64,000 nucleotides of DNA from DYFC01 sp041658585 (GTDB taxonomy: Bacteria > Nitrospirota > Thermodesulfovibrionia > Thermodesulfovibrionales > SM23-35), in NCBI GenBank assembly GCA_041658585.1, contig JBAZZX010000001.1, positions 62,001-126,000 on the forward strand. Direction: 5' to 3'. The notes below the pieces were generated by a model that did no database searches, had not been told where the DNA came from, and saw nothing but the letters and a program-made list of their open reading frames with translations. The number at the start of each line of letters is the position of its first letter. The first letter of the stretch is position 1. The translations under genes and the position numbers were made by a program. Positions 25,132-33,379 of this stretch are shown here, piece by piece.

Positions 25132-25574
25132 AACCCGCGACGTTAAAATCTCTGACGTCTTCAGGCGGGGTCATCTTCAACCGGCATGACGACAATGTCG
25201 ACGTGGCCCTTATAGGAATAAAAAGCGGAGGCGCCTGGTGTCTTCCAAAAGGCGCTATCAATAAAGGGGAGGCGCCTGAAAATACCGCAATCAGAGAAGT
25301 CTCGGAAGAGACCGGCCTGCAAGGCAGGATCATTGAAAAACTCGGCGAAATCACATACTGGTTCTATTTAAAGAGCGAAAATGCAAAATGCAAGAAGACC
25401 GTATACTTTTATCTTATGGAATATGAAAACGGAGATTTTGCCGACCATGACCGGGAAGCAGACAGCGCATCCTGGTTCCCTATTGATGAGGCAATAAATA
25501 AGGTCTATTATAAAGGTGAAAAAGAAATGTTGAAACTTGCAAGGGGTAAACTCATTAATGGTCATCAGCCGTAA
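25128..25574 (+). CDS. Nudix hydrolase
   Basis: 148 residues with a full Nudix box G-x5-E-x7-REVSEETGL (about 43-65) that binds the divalent metal and cleaves nucleoside-diphosphate-linked substrates. The N-terminal SSGGVIFN and the IKSGGAWCLPKG segment resemble diadenosine-polyphosphate (Ap4A-like) or NTP-type hydrolases. The exact substrate is not readable. It overlaps rseP by four bases and the next gene by 17 bases. Confidence 0.9.
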   Translation: MKPATLKSLTSSGGVIFNRHDDNVDVALIGIKSGGAWCLPKGAINKGEAPENTAIREVSEETGLQGRIIEKLGEITYWFYLKSENAKCKKTVYFYLMEYENGDFADHDREADSASWFPIDEAINKVYYKGEKEMLKLARGKLINGHQP

Positions 25575-26022
25575 GATTCTCGATCGGAGAAATTTAACTA
25601 ATGCCGTTGAAAAAATAAAAAATAACGGCGGCAAGATCGTCTTCACAAACGGCTGCTTTGACATTATCCACATCGGCCACATCCGGTATCTGAAAGAGGC
25701 AAAGACCCTTGGCGACATCCTTATTGTAGGACTTAACTCCGACAGGTCCGTATCCGCCATAAAACCCGGCAGGCCCGTAAATCCCCAAGACCATAGGGCC
25801 GAGGTATTGGCGTCTCTTGAAATGGTAGACCATGTCGTCCTCTTCGATGAAGAGACCCCCTATGAGTTGATCAGGCTGATTCGGCCCGATGTCCTCGTAA
25901 AAGGCGGGGACTGGAAAAAAGAAGATATAGTCGGCTCCGATATTGCAAAAGAGACACTGAGCCTCCCATACATTAAAGGCATTTCAACAACGGGAATCAT
26001 TGCAAAGATAAAACAAATTTAA
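25558..26022 (+). CDS. rfaE2: D-glycero-beta-D-manno-heptose 1-phosphate adenylyltransferase
   Basis: 154-residue nucleotidyltransferase that activates heptose 1-phosphate with ATP to ADP-heptose, for the LPS inner core. The motifs are FTNGCFDIIHIGH (with HxGH) at about 22-34, GLNSDRSV (about 62-69) and the C-terminal GISTTGIIAKI. It corresponds to the second domain of bifunctional HldE; the kinase half is not in the window. It supports a Gram-negative envelope. ATG 25558 gives the standard MVISRKIL start. Confidence 0.93.
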   Translation: MVISRKILDRRNLTNAVEKIKNNGGKIVFTNGCFDIIHIGHIRYLKEAKTLGDILIVGLNSDRSVSAIKPGRPVNPQDHRAEVLASLEMVDHVVLFDEETPYELIRLIRPDVLVKGGDWKKEDIVGSDIAKETLSLPYIKGISTTGIIAKIKQI

Positions 26023-26060
26023 TTTTCTACTTCAGCGGCCCTTTCATCAGCCGAATATCA

Positions 26061-27353
26061 TCAAACCCCCTGCATTTTAATTTTTTCTCTGACCCTGATA
26101 GTATTACCGTGGGCCTCTAGGCCTTCGGCATCTGCAATAGTCCTGACCGTCTTTGCAAGTCTCCTGAATCCCTTTTCGGTAAAACTCAGAAGGCTTGAAC
26201 GTTTGATAAAATCATAAACGCCGAGCGGAGATGAAAAGCGTGCGGTACTGCCGGTCGGAAGGGTATGGTTAGGGCCTGCCGCATAATCACCTAACGCCTC
26301 AGGCGTCCATTCTCCGAGAAATATGGCGCCGGCATTCTTAATTATCGGCAGTAACTTATCAGGATTTTTCGTCATAACCTCAAGGTGCTCGGGCGCAATA
26401 TCATTGGATATCCGGACGGCGGTCTTTATATCTTTTGTTATAATAATGGCTCCGTAGTTTTCGATGGATTTCAAGGCAATCTCTTTTCTTTTTAGCATAT
26501 CGAGCCGGCTCTGAAGTTCTTTTTCAACGGCATCTGCAAGTATTTTTGAATCAGTGATCAAAACGGAAGACGCCAGTTCATCGTGTTCCGCCTGACTCAG
26601 CAAATCCGCGGCTGCAAAAACGGGGTTCGCCGAATTATCGGCAATAATCAGTATCTCGCTCGGCCCTGCAATCATATCGATGTCGACAAAGCCGAAGACC
26701 TTCTTCTTTGCGGTTGCTACATAGATGTTGCCGGGACCGACAATCTTATCGACCTTCCTGACGGTCTTTGTTCCATAAGCCATTGCGGCAATGGCCTGCG
26801 CGCCGCCGATCCTGTACACCTCTTTTATGCCGAGCAAACTGATTGCAGCCATAACATTTGCATTAATTTCACCCCCCGGCGCAGGAACACAGACCGCTAT
26901 CTCCTTTACGCCCGCGACCTGTGCAGGGATGACATTCATTAATACGGTCGATGGATATGAAGCCTTGCCTCCGGGAACATACACGCCGACCCGCTCAATC
27001 GGCCTTATTACCTGGCCGAGTAAAGCGCCGTTTTCGTAGAAAGACCAGGACTTTTCTTTCTGTTTTTCATGGAATGCCTTGATCCGTTTTGCGGCAATCT
27101 TCAGGGCTTTTAAAACCTCTTTATCCGCCGTTGCCGCATATTTCGATATTTCTTTTGGCAGGATCCGTAATCGTTTCGTATTGAGACGGTCAAAAGCTTT
27201 CGTATATTTCAGGACCGCGCCGTCGCCATTGATCTTCACATCCCCAAGAATGGCGTCTACCCGCTGTTCAATCTCGGGACTAACGCCTGATGCGCGTTCC
27301 TTTAGGACCCGCAAAAAACCCGCTAATTCCTTTTTATTTCTTATTATTCTCAT
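26061..27353 (-). CDS. hisD: Histidinol dehydrogenase
   Basis: 430-residue NAD- and zinc-dependent enzyme of the last two steps of histidine synthesis. Visible are VPGGKASYPS, VDKIVGPGNIYV, DMIAGPSEILIIAD, LLSQAEHDELASS and NHTLPTGSTARF. The length is normal. It is solitary on the minus strand and unlinked to hisG (14 kb away), so his genes are scattered. It converges with rfaE2 over a 38-base gap without an obvious terminator. Confidence 0.97.
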   Translation of the reverse strand: MRIIRNKKELAGFLRVLKERASGVSPEIEQRVDAILGDVKINGDGAVLKYTKAFDRLNTKRLRILPKEISKYAATADKEVLKALKIAAKRIKAFHEKQKEKSWSFYENGALLGQVIRPIERVGVYVPGGKASYPSTVLMNVIPAQVAGVKEIAVCVPAPGGEINANVMAAISLLGIKEVYRIGGAQAIAAMAYGTKTVRKVDKIVGPGNIYVATAKKKVFGFVDIDMIAGPSEILIIADNSANPVFAAADLLSQAEHDELASSVLITDSKILADAVEKELQSRLDMLKRKEIALKSIENYGAIIITKDIKTAVRISNDIAPEHLEVMTKNPDKLLPIIKNAGAIFLGEWTPEALGDYAAGPNHTLPTGSTARFSSPLGVYDFIKRSSLLSFTEKGFRRLAKTVRTIADAEGLEAHGNTIRVREKIKMQGV

Positions 27354-27360
27354 TTGTTAT

Positions 27361-27416
27361 CCTAAACGTTGCAAAACAAGATCTTAATTTGTCATTTTAT
27401 GCAACCGATGGGTTAA
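27361..27416. repeat. Family A short (solo) element, copy 3
   Basis: CCTAAACGTTGCAAAAC and TTTTATGCAACCGATGGGTT enclose only about 20 bases. It keeps just the two ends of the longer family A elements, as if the central arms were deleted or never present. A similar short form is at 62117-62171. Confidence 0.8.
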
Positions 27417-27527
27417 TTATATATCATTCCGACTATTTCTTAAAATCCCCCTCTACGAGTCGTAGACCTAACCCCGCTTTGCCGAAGGGAGAATCTTAAC
27501 CCGAAAGATATAATTAAACTGTCATAG

Positions 27528-27678
27528 AAACTGCGGATGTCTAAAATAAATTTATTTTTCGATACCATAGTGTACTTATATAGATGTGTTACCAAAATAT
27601 TTTCATGCAATTACCATGAACTATCTGTTTAAATAAAATCATCGAGTTAAATAAATTTATTTTAGACATCCGCAGTTT
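27528..27678. mobile_element. 151-bp MITE with perfect 30-bp terminal inverted repeats
   Basis: The left end 27528-27557 (AAACTGCGGATGTCTAAAAT...) and right end 27649-27678 are exact complements. The 91-bp centre has no gene. It lies 19 bases past the stop codon of the O-antigen ligase gene. No target duplication is seen. The long perfect TIRs suggest a transposase-mobilised non-autonomous element. No related transposase is in the window. Confidence 0.8.
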
Positions 27679-27696
27679 TTGAGCTAATAGGGGTTT

Positions 27697-30048
27697 TCAT
27701 CGAGTATTTTTAATCAACAGTTTATCTAATCTTGTTTTGGCCTCCTGATTTGCAGGAGCGATGCTTAAGGCCTTTCCGTATTCCTCCTCTGCCTTGTCAT
27801 TTTTACCGAGTTTTTCATATATCTCAGCGGTGCGGATCCTGACTCCTGCATCCCCGGGCAGCATTTCAATCGCCTTTCTCATGATCTGCAACGCCTCTTC
27901 GTTCCCGCCTTTTTTTAGGTAATAGTTGCAAACCTGATAAAAATACGACGGCGAGACAAGTCCCTCATTTCTCAGATACTTCAGGGAGTTGAGATACGAT
28001 TCTTCCGCCATCCTTTCATTCCCTGTTCGGTAAAGATAGTCTGCAAAAAGCTGATGCGGCCCTACTCTGTCAGGAAGCGCGCCTGATATCTCTCCATCAC
28101 CGAGATTATTGAGTATCATAAGAGTTATATATTCTCTTGTTTTTTCCGGCTCTAAAGATATCGCCTGCCTGATAATTCGTATGCCGTCATCCCTTCTCTC
28201 CATGGAAAACAGCCATAAAGCGTATCTCTTGTACCTTGCAGTATTACGGACTTCATAGATAATGCCTGCTCGCAGCAATTCTTCGCCGGCTTCATCAGGT
28301 TTAAGTTCGGACAGGATAAGGCCGAGTCTCTGCAGGTATTCTCCGCCTGTCGGATTCAGTTCAACAGCCCTGGTGTAATGATGCAGGGCGGCCTGATCAT
28401 TCGATAGAAGCCGCTCTATATTTGCGACTCCATAATGATATTTCGCCTCAAGGGGATCACACAGGGCCGCCATATATGCGGCATGTTTCATATTGTTCAG
28501 GTCCTGTTTGGTTGTATCGTCCCGCAGTTTTACATCCCTGATCTTCATAAAGAATAAACCGCTTGCAAGGACTCCGGCGTTAAAAATAAGAACCGCCGCC
28601 AGCAGAATGCCGATAAATGCAGTTAGGACCTTTGCCGGCAGTTTTTTCTTTTGCAGGTAGGTATCGTTCAGACCCTCCCTCATCCGCGTGTTGGCCGCTG
28701 AAACGGACAGTCCCAGGAGGAAGAAGAGATAAAGGCCGTTTGCGCCTATATGCAGGTTGAAGTCGGTAAGACTGTGCATGGAAAGAGCGAGTATGCCGGT
28801 AACGGAAGCTATAAACAGATAAATTGAATAGACTTCCCGTCTTTTGCGAAAGGCTGAGAATATCTTATAGGCAAAGGCAAGTATGAACCATAGAACGATA
28901 AGACAGGCTACGGCACCTCCGTCTGAAAGAAATTCAATATAGTCATTATGGGAATGGCTTGCAATCGCATCACCGGGGATGGTCCTGTATTTCGGATAGA
29001 TGTTTATGAAAGTGCCGAAACCCGTTCCTGTCAGCGGAAAGTCGCCTATAATATTCAGGCCGTCCTTCCATACCTGAAGTCTCATTTCCGAAATATCGCC
29101 CTGGGCATTTTTCAATGTCCCGAACCGTTCAAATATAGGGCTCCATCCGAACCATCCGACAGAGAGGACTATTAGAATACCGATAACAATAATGATGACC
29201 GCCCTCTTTTTGTCGTCCCCTTTAGAGAGGAACATCAGTCCGAAAAAAACCATCGACAAACAGAGGCTGACTATACCGCTCCGCGAGAGGGTCAGGAAGA
29301 CGGAGGTAGCGGTCAGCACGGCGGAAAAACCAAGCAGCATATAAATATTGGTCGCCTGCCTGTTGAAGAGAGCAGAAACTTTCTCACGGAATGATCTGCG
29401 GAAAACCTGCGGTTTATAGAAAAGAAAAAGTCCGAGGATCAAAGGGAAGAGCATCTCCATAAGACCGGCATAATGATTCCGGTTCACATAAGGTCCGAAC
29501 ATGGAACCTCCCTTTGTCAATTCCCGGGCCCAGTAGATTTTATTATTCGGGATAAAATGCTGCAGTATTGCAAAGAAAGACAGCACAGAGGCAAAAATAA
29601 TGACGACGGCAACCGTTTTTTTCAGCGCCTCCTTTTTTGTGAAGAGCTGAACGGTAAGAACATAAAATATAATATAGGATGCGATCCTGAAAAATTCCAT
29701 CAGGGTCGCTTTTTTGTTTATGGAAAGAGACATCCACGCTTCCGGTTGAACGACAAGGACTGTCTCTTTATAGAGTCGATAGGTCTCAGGCGACACTTTT
29801 CTTGCAATCTCCTGCGGCAGGGGAACAAGCTGCAGAAGGATATAGATCAGAAAAAACAGGAGCGGCAGGACTCCCGGTGTTTCATAAAGAAAACCTTGTT
29901 TTTGCCTTGCAGCGCCGATCAGGATCAGCAGGAATGCAAAGACTGTGCAAGTCTCCATTACGGTAAACGACCAACTCTCAACGGTCCCGAAAGCAAGGGG
30001 AGAAAATAAGAGGATAAAGATGAAGAGACCGAAGACGGCTTTCGTCAT
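27697..30048 (-). CDS. O-antigen ligase/polymerase-type protein with C-terminal TPR repeats
   Basis: 783-residue inner-membrane protein. About 12 hydrophobic helices in residues 1-500 include the Wzy_C/ligase segment IASHSHNDYIEFLSDGG (about 357-373), which in this superfamily sits in the large periplasmic loop. Residues 510-783 are tetratricopeptide repeats (DQAALHHYTRAVELNPTGGEY in part, KAEEEYGKALSIAPANQEA). This fusion is typical of exopolysaccharide loci. It would polymerise or transfer undecaprenyl-linked glycan. It heads away from the Wzc, SLBB and barrel genes as part of the same minus-strand block. Confidence 0.85.
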   Translation of the reverse strand: MTKAVFGLFIFILLFSPLAFGTVESWSFTVMETCTVFAFLLILIGAARQKQGFLYETPGVLPLLFFLIYILLQLVPLPQEIARKVSPETYRLYKETVLVVQPEAWMSLSINKKATLMEFFRIASYIIFYVLTVQLFTKKEALKKTVAVVIIFASVLSFFAILQHFIPNNKIYWARELTKGGSMFGPYVNRNHYAGLMEMLFPLILGLFLFYKPQVFRRSFREKVSALFNRQATNIYMLLGFSAVLTATSVFLTLSRSGIVSLCLSMVFFGLMFLSKGDDKKRAVIIIVIGILIVLSVGWFGWSPIFERFGTLKNAQGDISEMRLQVWKDGLNIIGDFPLTGTGFGTFINIYPKYRTIPGDAIASHSHNDYIEFLSDGGAVACLIVLWFILAFAYKIFSAFRKRREVYSIYLFIASVTGILALSMHSLTDFNLHIGANGLYLFFLLGLSVSAANTRMREGLNDTYLQKKKLPAKVLTAFIGILLAAVLIFNAGVLASGLFFMKIRDVKLRDDTTKQDLNNMKHAAYMAALCDPLEAKYHYGVANIERLLSNDQAALHHYTRAVELNPTGGEYLQRLGLILSELKPDEAGEELLRAGIIYEVRNTARYKRYALWLFSMERRDDGIRIIRQAISLEPEKTREYITLMILNNLGDGEISGALPDRVGPHQLFADYLYRTGNERMAEESYLNSLKYLRNEGLVSPSYFYQVCNYYLKKGGNEEALQIMRKAIEMLPGDAGVRIRTAEIYEKLGKNDKAEEEYGKALSIAPANQEAKTRLDKLLIKNTR

Positions 30049-30144
30049 TTCCGGAAACTTTTTAAGCTCGGGGGTTCATACAGCATTTCTGCGGGTCTTC
30101 CTCTGCCGCCTTTTTCGGCTAAGAGTGTTTGGAGGAGATTTTAT

Positions 30145-30295
30145 TATTAACAGTCTCATAATAATGACAACATTATTTATAAAATCCCTCCCAACCTCCC
30201 TTTACTAAAGGGAGGATTTATACCCCTCTTTGGCAAAGAGGGGTAAGGGGAGATTTTCTGATTTATGTAAATTTAATTTCACTCTTCAATATAGG
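30145..30295. repeat. Palindromic repeat with TTAACAGTCTCA end (family C)
   Basis: ATTAACAGTCTCATAATAAT and AAAATCCCTCC lead into two small CCTCCCTTT/AAAGGGAGG-type hairpins, then AGGGGAGATTTTCTGATTTA. The same order of blocks is found at 58394-58612. It lies between the ligase and kinase genes (30049-30306), which otherwise contain nothing. Confidence 0.75.
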
Positions 30296-30306
30296 GTCAC
30301 ACATGC

Positions 30307-32415
30307 TTATGATTTTTTCGGAACTTCCTTTTCAGCGGGATAATAATTGTAATATTTGTAATAATACTGATCGGCATTCTTCACGTCAAAGGCATTGATT
30401 ACCAGTCCGAGGATATGAGTCTTGTTATCGTTCTCCCGCCTGCCCTCCAGTAATTTCAGCCCCCTGTTGACAATTTCATAAGTCGTCTTTCCGGACCTTG
30501 CCACGATTATCGTCCCGTCGACGATCTTGCTTAGAATAAGGCCGTCGGTAACGGACATGAGGGGAGGCGAGTCCCATATGACAAGATCAAATCGTTCATT
30601 CAGGATACCCAGCAATCCGTTCATCTTGTTAGATCCGAGGAGTTCGGAGGGATTCGGCGGTAAGGGTCCCGAAGGTATTACAGTGAGGTTTGTGATAGGG
30701 TTTTTAAAAATCGTATCGATGTCGGGAGTGGCGCCGGCCAGGTATGTGCTTAACCCGCTCAGATTATTCAGGCGGAAGATTTTATGAATACGCGGTTTCC
30801 TTAAGTCGCTGTCTATAAGAAGCACGGAATATCCGGACCGGGCAATGGTTATTGAAAGGTTGACGGAGGTTGCAGTCTTGCCCTCCCCTGGGCCCATGCT
30901 GGTCACAAGGATGTTCTTCGGGGGTCTTGAAGCGGACGAGAGTAAAATAGCAGTCCGTATGGTCTTGTAGCTTTCCGCAAAGACGGACTGCGGCTCTTTC
31001 AGGATGATCTCTTCAATGTTTTCATCTTTGGATTCCACCAAAGGCACTGTGCCTAAAACCGGGACGCCAAGCCGCATTTCGACGTCTTCCTGAGCTTTGA
31101 TAGTATTGTCGAGATACTCAAAGAAAAAGGCCAAGCCGATGCCGCCGAATAGTCCCACAATAATACCGAGCAATATGTTTAGTCCTTTCCGCGGTTTTAT
31201 GGGAGTGGATTCTTTTGCAGCTTTCTCGACAACCCATATGTTGACGGTCTGGACCTGCTCCGTCACACTCTGCTCTTTCATCTTCTTGATAAGGGCGTCA
31301 TAAAGCTGCTTGTTTGTCTCAACTTCTCTCGATAAAGTCCCGTATTGCACAAACTTCTCGTTGAGGTTGAGCGCCTCGGCCTTGGTGCTTGAAAGAGTTT
31401 GCCTGAGCGAATTCTCCTGAGACCTTGCAAGTTCATATTCATTTCTGATAGAAGCTATGACCCTTCTGATTTCCTCTTCCTTCTTCCGCTCAAGAGCCTT
31501 AAGGTCTTCTTCACCCTTTATCATCGCCGGGTGCTTCCTGCCGAACTTTTTGGAAAGCTCCTGAAGTTCCTGTTCCGCCTTAAGTATCTGCCCCCTTATT
31601 GACTGAACGCTCGGGTCGGATACGATAGAATGTATCGTCTCGGCGTCTTTGATACCGATTCGTGAAACCTTATTGTACAGGCCCTCTATTTCTTTCCGTT
31701 TAGTTTCAGCCCTGATGAGCTGTGAATTAAACTCCGTGAGCTTTTCCGGGGTTATGGTAACCTTATCCTGAAGGGTAACGATATCGTTTGCCCGCGTATA
31801 TTCCTGCAGGTCTTTTTCCGATTTTTCCAGTTTTGCCTTCTCTTCCTCCGCCTTTTTTGTCATCCACTCAATGGAATACCTGGAGGCGCTCATCCTCATA
31901 TCAAGGATCTCTTCCATGTAAGCCTTTGCGACCGTATTTGCAACCAGTGCGGCGAATTCCGGGTTTCCGGATAAAAAGCTGATACTCACAATCTTGCTGT
32001 TTTTCACGGGGCTGACAACGATGCCGCCGCTGATAATGTCTGCCAGCAAATCGGCTTTTGTTTTGCCTCCTTCGGGAGACATGTTTTTCATGGAGCCTTT
32101 AAAATATGTTTCGTATGTATTTTCGAGCGAAAGCATCTTGACTACTTTCTGTGCAACAGACATGCCCTTGATAAGCTGATATTGAGTTTCATAAAACTCG
32201 GGTTCATACGGCATGGAATAAGGGTATGCCATTGAAAGGTTGGCGGGCTCGACTTTTTCTATCAATACCTTTGTTGAAGCCCTATAGACAGGTGAAGATG
32301 AGAGCGTGCCGATCAATACTACTGCAAAGACGATGGCAAAAAAGGTATATACCGTGTACCTTCTTTTATAAACGATCTTTAGATAATCCCGTAAATGTAT
32401 TTCTTGTTCTTGCAT
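30307..32415 (-). CDS. Wzc-type polysaccharide co-polymerase with BY-kinase domain
   Basis: 702-residue inner-membrane protein controlling exopolysaccharide chain length and export. The N-terminal Wzz domain (about 5-100) has one membrane helix (about 22-40), a long periplasmic coiled-coil region runs about 170-390 and a second helix about 415-435. The cytoplasmic tyrosine-kinase domain has Walker A TSMGPGEGKTATS (about 510), Walker A' VLLIDSDLRKP and Walker B LVIWDSPP. The C-terminus is a Tyr cluster (QYYYKYYNYY) that is presumably autophosphorylated. It starts four bases past the stop of the SLBB gene on the same strand. Confidence 0.93.
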   Translation of the reverse strand: MQEQEIHLRDYLKIVYKRRYTVYTFFAIVFAVVLIGTLSSSPVYRASTKVLIEKVEPANLSMAYPYSMPYEPEFYETQYQLIKGMSVAQKVVKMLSLENTYETYFKGSMKNMSPEGGKTKADLLADIISGGIVVSPVKNSKIVSISFLSGNPEFAALVANTVAKAYMEEILDMRMSASRYSIEWMTKKAEEEKAKLEKSEKDLQEYTRANDIVTLQDKVTITPEKLTEFNSQLIRAETKRKEIEGLYNKVSRIGIKDAETIHSIVSDPSVQSIRGQILKAEQELQELSKKFGRKHPAMIKGEEDLKALERKKEEEIRRVIASIRNEYELARSQENSLRQTLSSTKAEALNLNEKFVQYGTLSREVETNKQLYDALIKKMKEQSVTEQVQTVNIWVVEKAAKESTPIKPRKGLNILLGIIVGLFGGIGLAFFFEYLDNTIKAQEDVEMRLGVPVLGTVPLVESKDENIEEIILKEPQSVFAESYKTIRTAILLSSASRPPKNILVTSMGPGEGKTATSVNLSITIARSGYSVLLIDSDLRKPRIHKIFRLNNLSGLSTYLAGATPDIDTIFKNPITNLTVIPSGPLPPNPSELLGSNKMNGLLGILNERFDLVIWDSPPLMSVTDGLILSKIVDGTIIVARSGKTTYEIVNRGLKLLEGRRENDNKTHILGLVINAFDVKNADQYYYKYYNYYPAEKEVPKKS

Positions 32416-32419
32416 ATAT

Positions 32420-33214
32420 TCAGAAAAAACTTTCCGGCACGACTATGACGTCATCGGGCAGAACGGGCTCATCCATTTTGACTTTTTCAAGCACTTCTTC
32501 CTTCCCGCCGACTTTTCTGACAATCTTGACCCTGCCTTTTGACGCCTTATCGGTAAATCCGCCGCCCATTGTTACGGCCTTTATGACCGTGGCGCCTTCT
32601 TCGTATTTATAGGCATCCGGTTTTTTGATCTCGCCGGTCACATAAAAAACACCTGCCTTGATTATAAAGATGCTGTCGCCGTCCATTATAGGTGTATCTA
32701 AAGACGCATCGCCCTTTTCAATAAGCCGCTTGAGATCAATGTTTATGACGTTTTCATTCTGCTCCGCAGGGCCGATCTTTCTTTTAATCATAGCATTGTC
32801 ACCGGCATTCTTTGTAAGACCTCCTGCCTCGGAAAGAAGGGCCAGAAAAGTGGTCTGTCCCGGAAGGACATAAAGCCCGGGCTTGGTTACTTCCCCCATT
32901 ATGAAAGCCTTCTTACTTCTGAACTCCTGTATGAAAATATTCACCTGAGGGCCCATTATATAACCGTCCGACAGGAGCGCGGCTATCTTCTGAGAGATCT
33001 GCCCGAGAGTAAGGCCTTTCACCTGAATCTGCCCTATCAGTGGAAAGACGATGACGCCGTCGCCGCTTACCCGCGCAGTCGTAGTCAGGTCATCATGGTC
33101 ATAAATGGTGATCTTCAAAACATCGCCTTCTCCTATGACGTAGTCTTGCGCAAACACAAGAGCGCATAATACAAAGGCGATGAAGAAAATAGAAAAGAAT
33201 AATAGTTTCTTCAT
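32420..33214 (-). CDS. Polysaccharide export protein (Poly_export/SLBB, Wza-like)
   Basis: 264 residues with a signal peptide (MKKLLFFSIFFIAFVLCALVFA). A Poly_export domain (about 23-100, YVIGEGDVLKITIY, GDGVIVFPLIGQIQV) is followed by two SLBB domains (about 105-185 and 190-255, KPGLYVLPGQTT and KPDAYKYEEGAT). It is a shorter relative of Wza without an obvious lipobox. The ATG at 33214 is preferred because it starts the signal peptide. It would form the outer-membrane/periplasmic export channel for the glycan with the Wzc-like protein immediately downstream. Confidence 0.92.
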   Translation of the reverse strand: MKKLLFFSIFFIAFVLCALVFAQDYVIGEGDVLKITIYDHDDLTTTARVSGDGVIVFPLIGQIQVKGLTLGQISQKIAALLSDGYIMGPQVNIFIQEFRSKKAFIMGEVTKPGLYVLPGQTTFLALLSEAGGLTKNAGDNAMIKRKIGPAEQNENVINIDLKRLIEKGDASLDTPIMDGDSIFIIKAGVFYVTGEIKKPDAYKYEEGATVIKAVTMGGGFTDKASKGRVKIVRKVGGKEEVLEKVKMDEPVLPDDVIVVPESFF

Positions 33215-33379
33215 AGTGCAAGTCGTTTTTCTTATACTTATATAATTATATATTAAAAACAATAGGATAATAAAGCACGATTAATCAATCCCGACAATTC
33301 CCGGTGACATCATAAGGGATTGCCAAATCGAAGGAGAAACCGGAAAAACGCAGTTGAAATTCCGGCCAAAAGAACGGGG

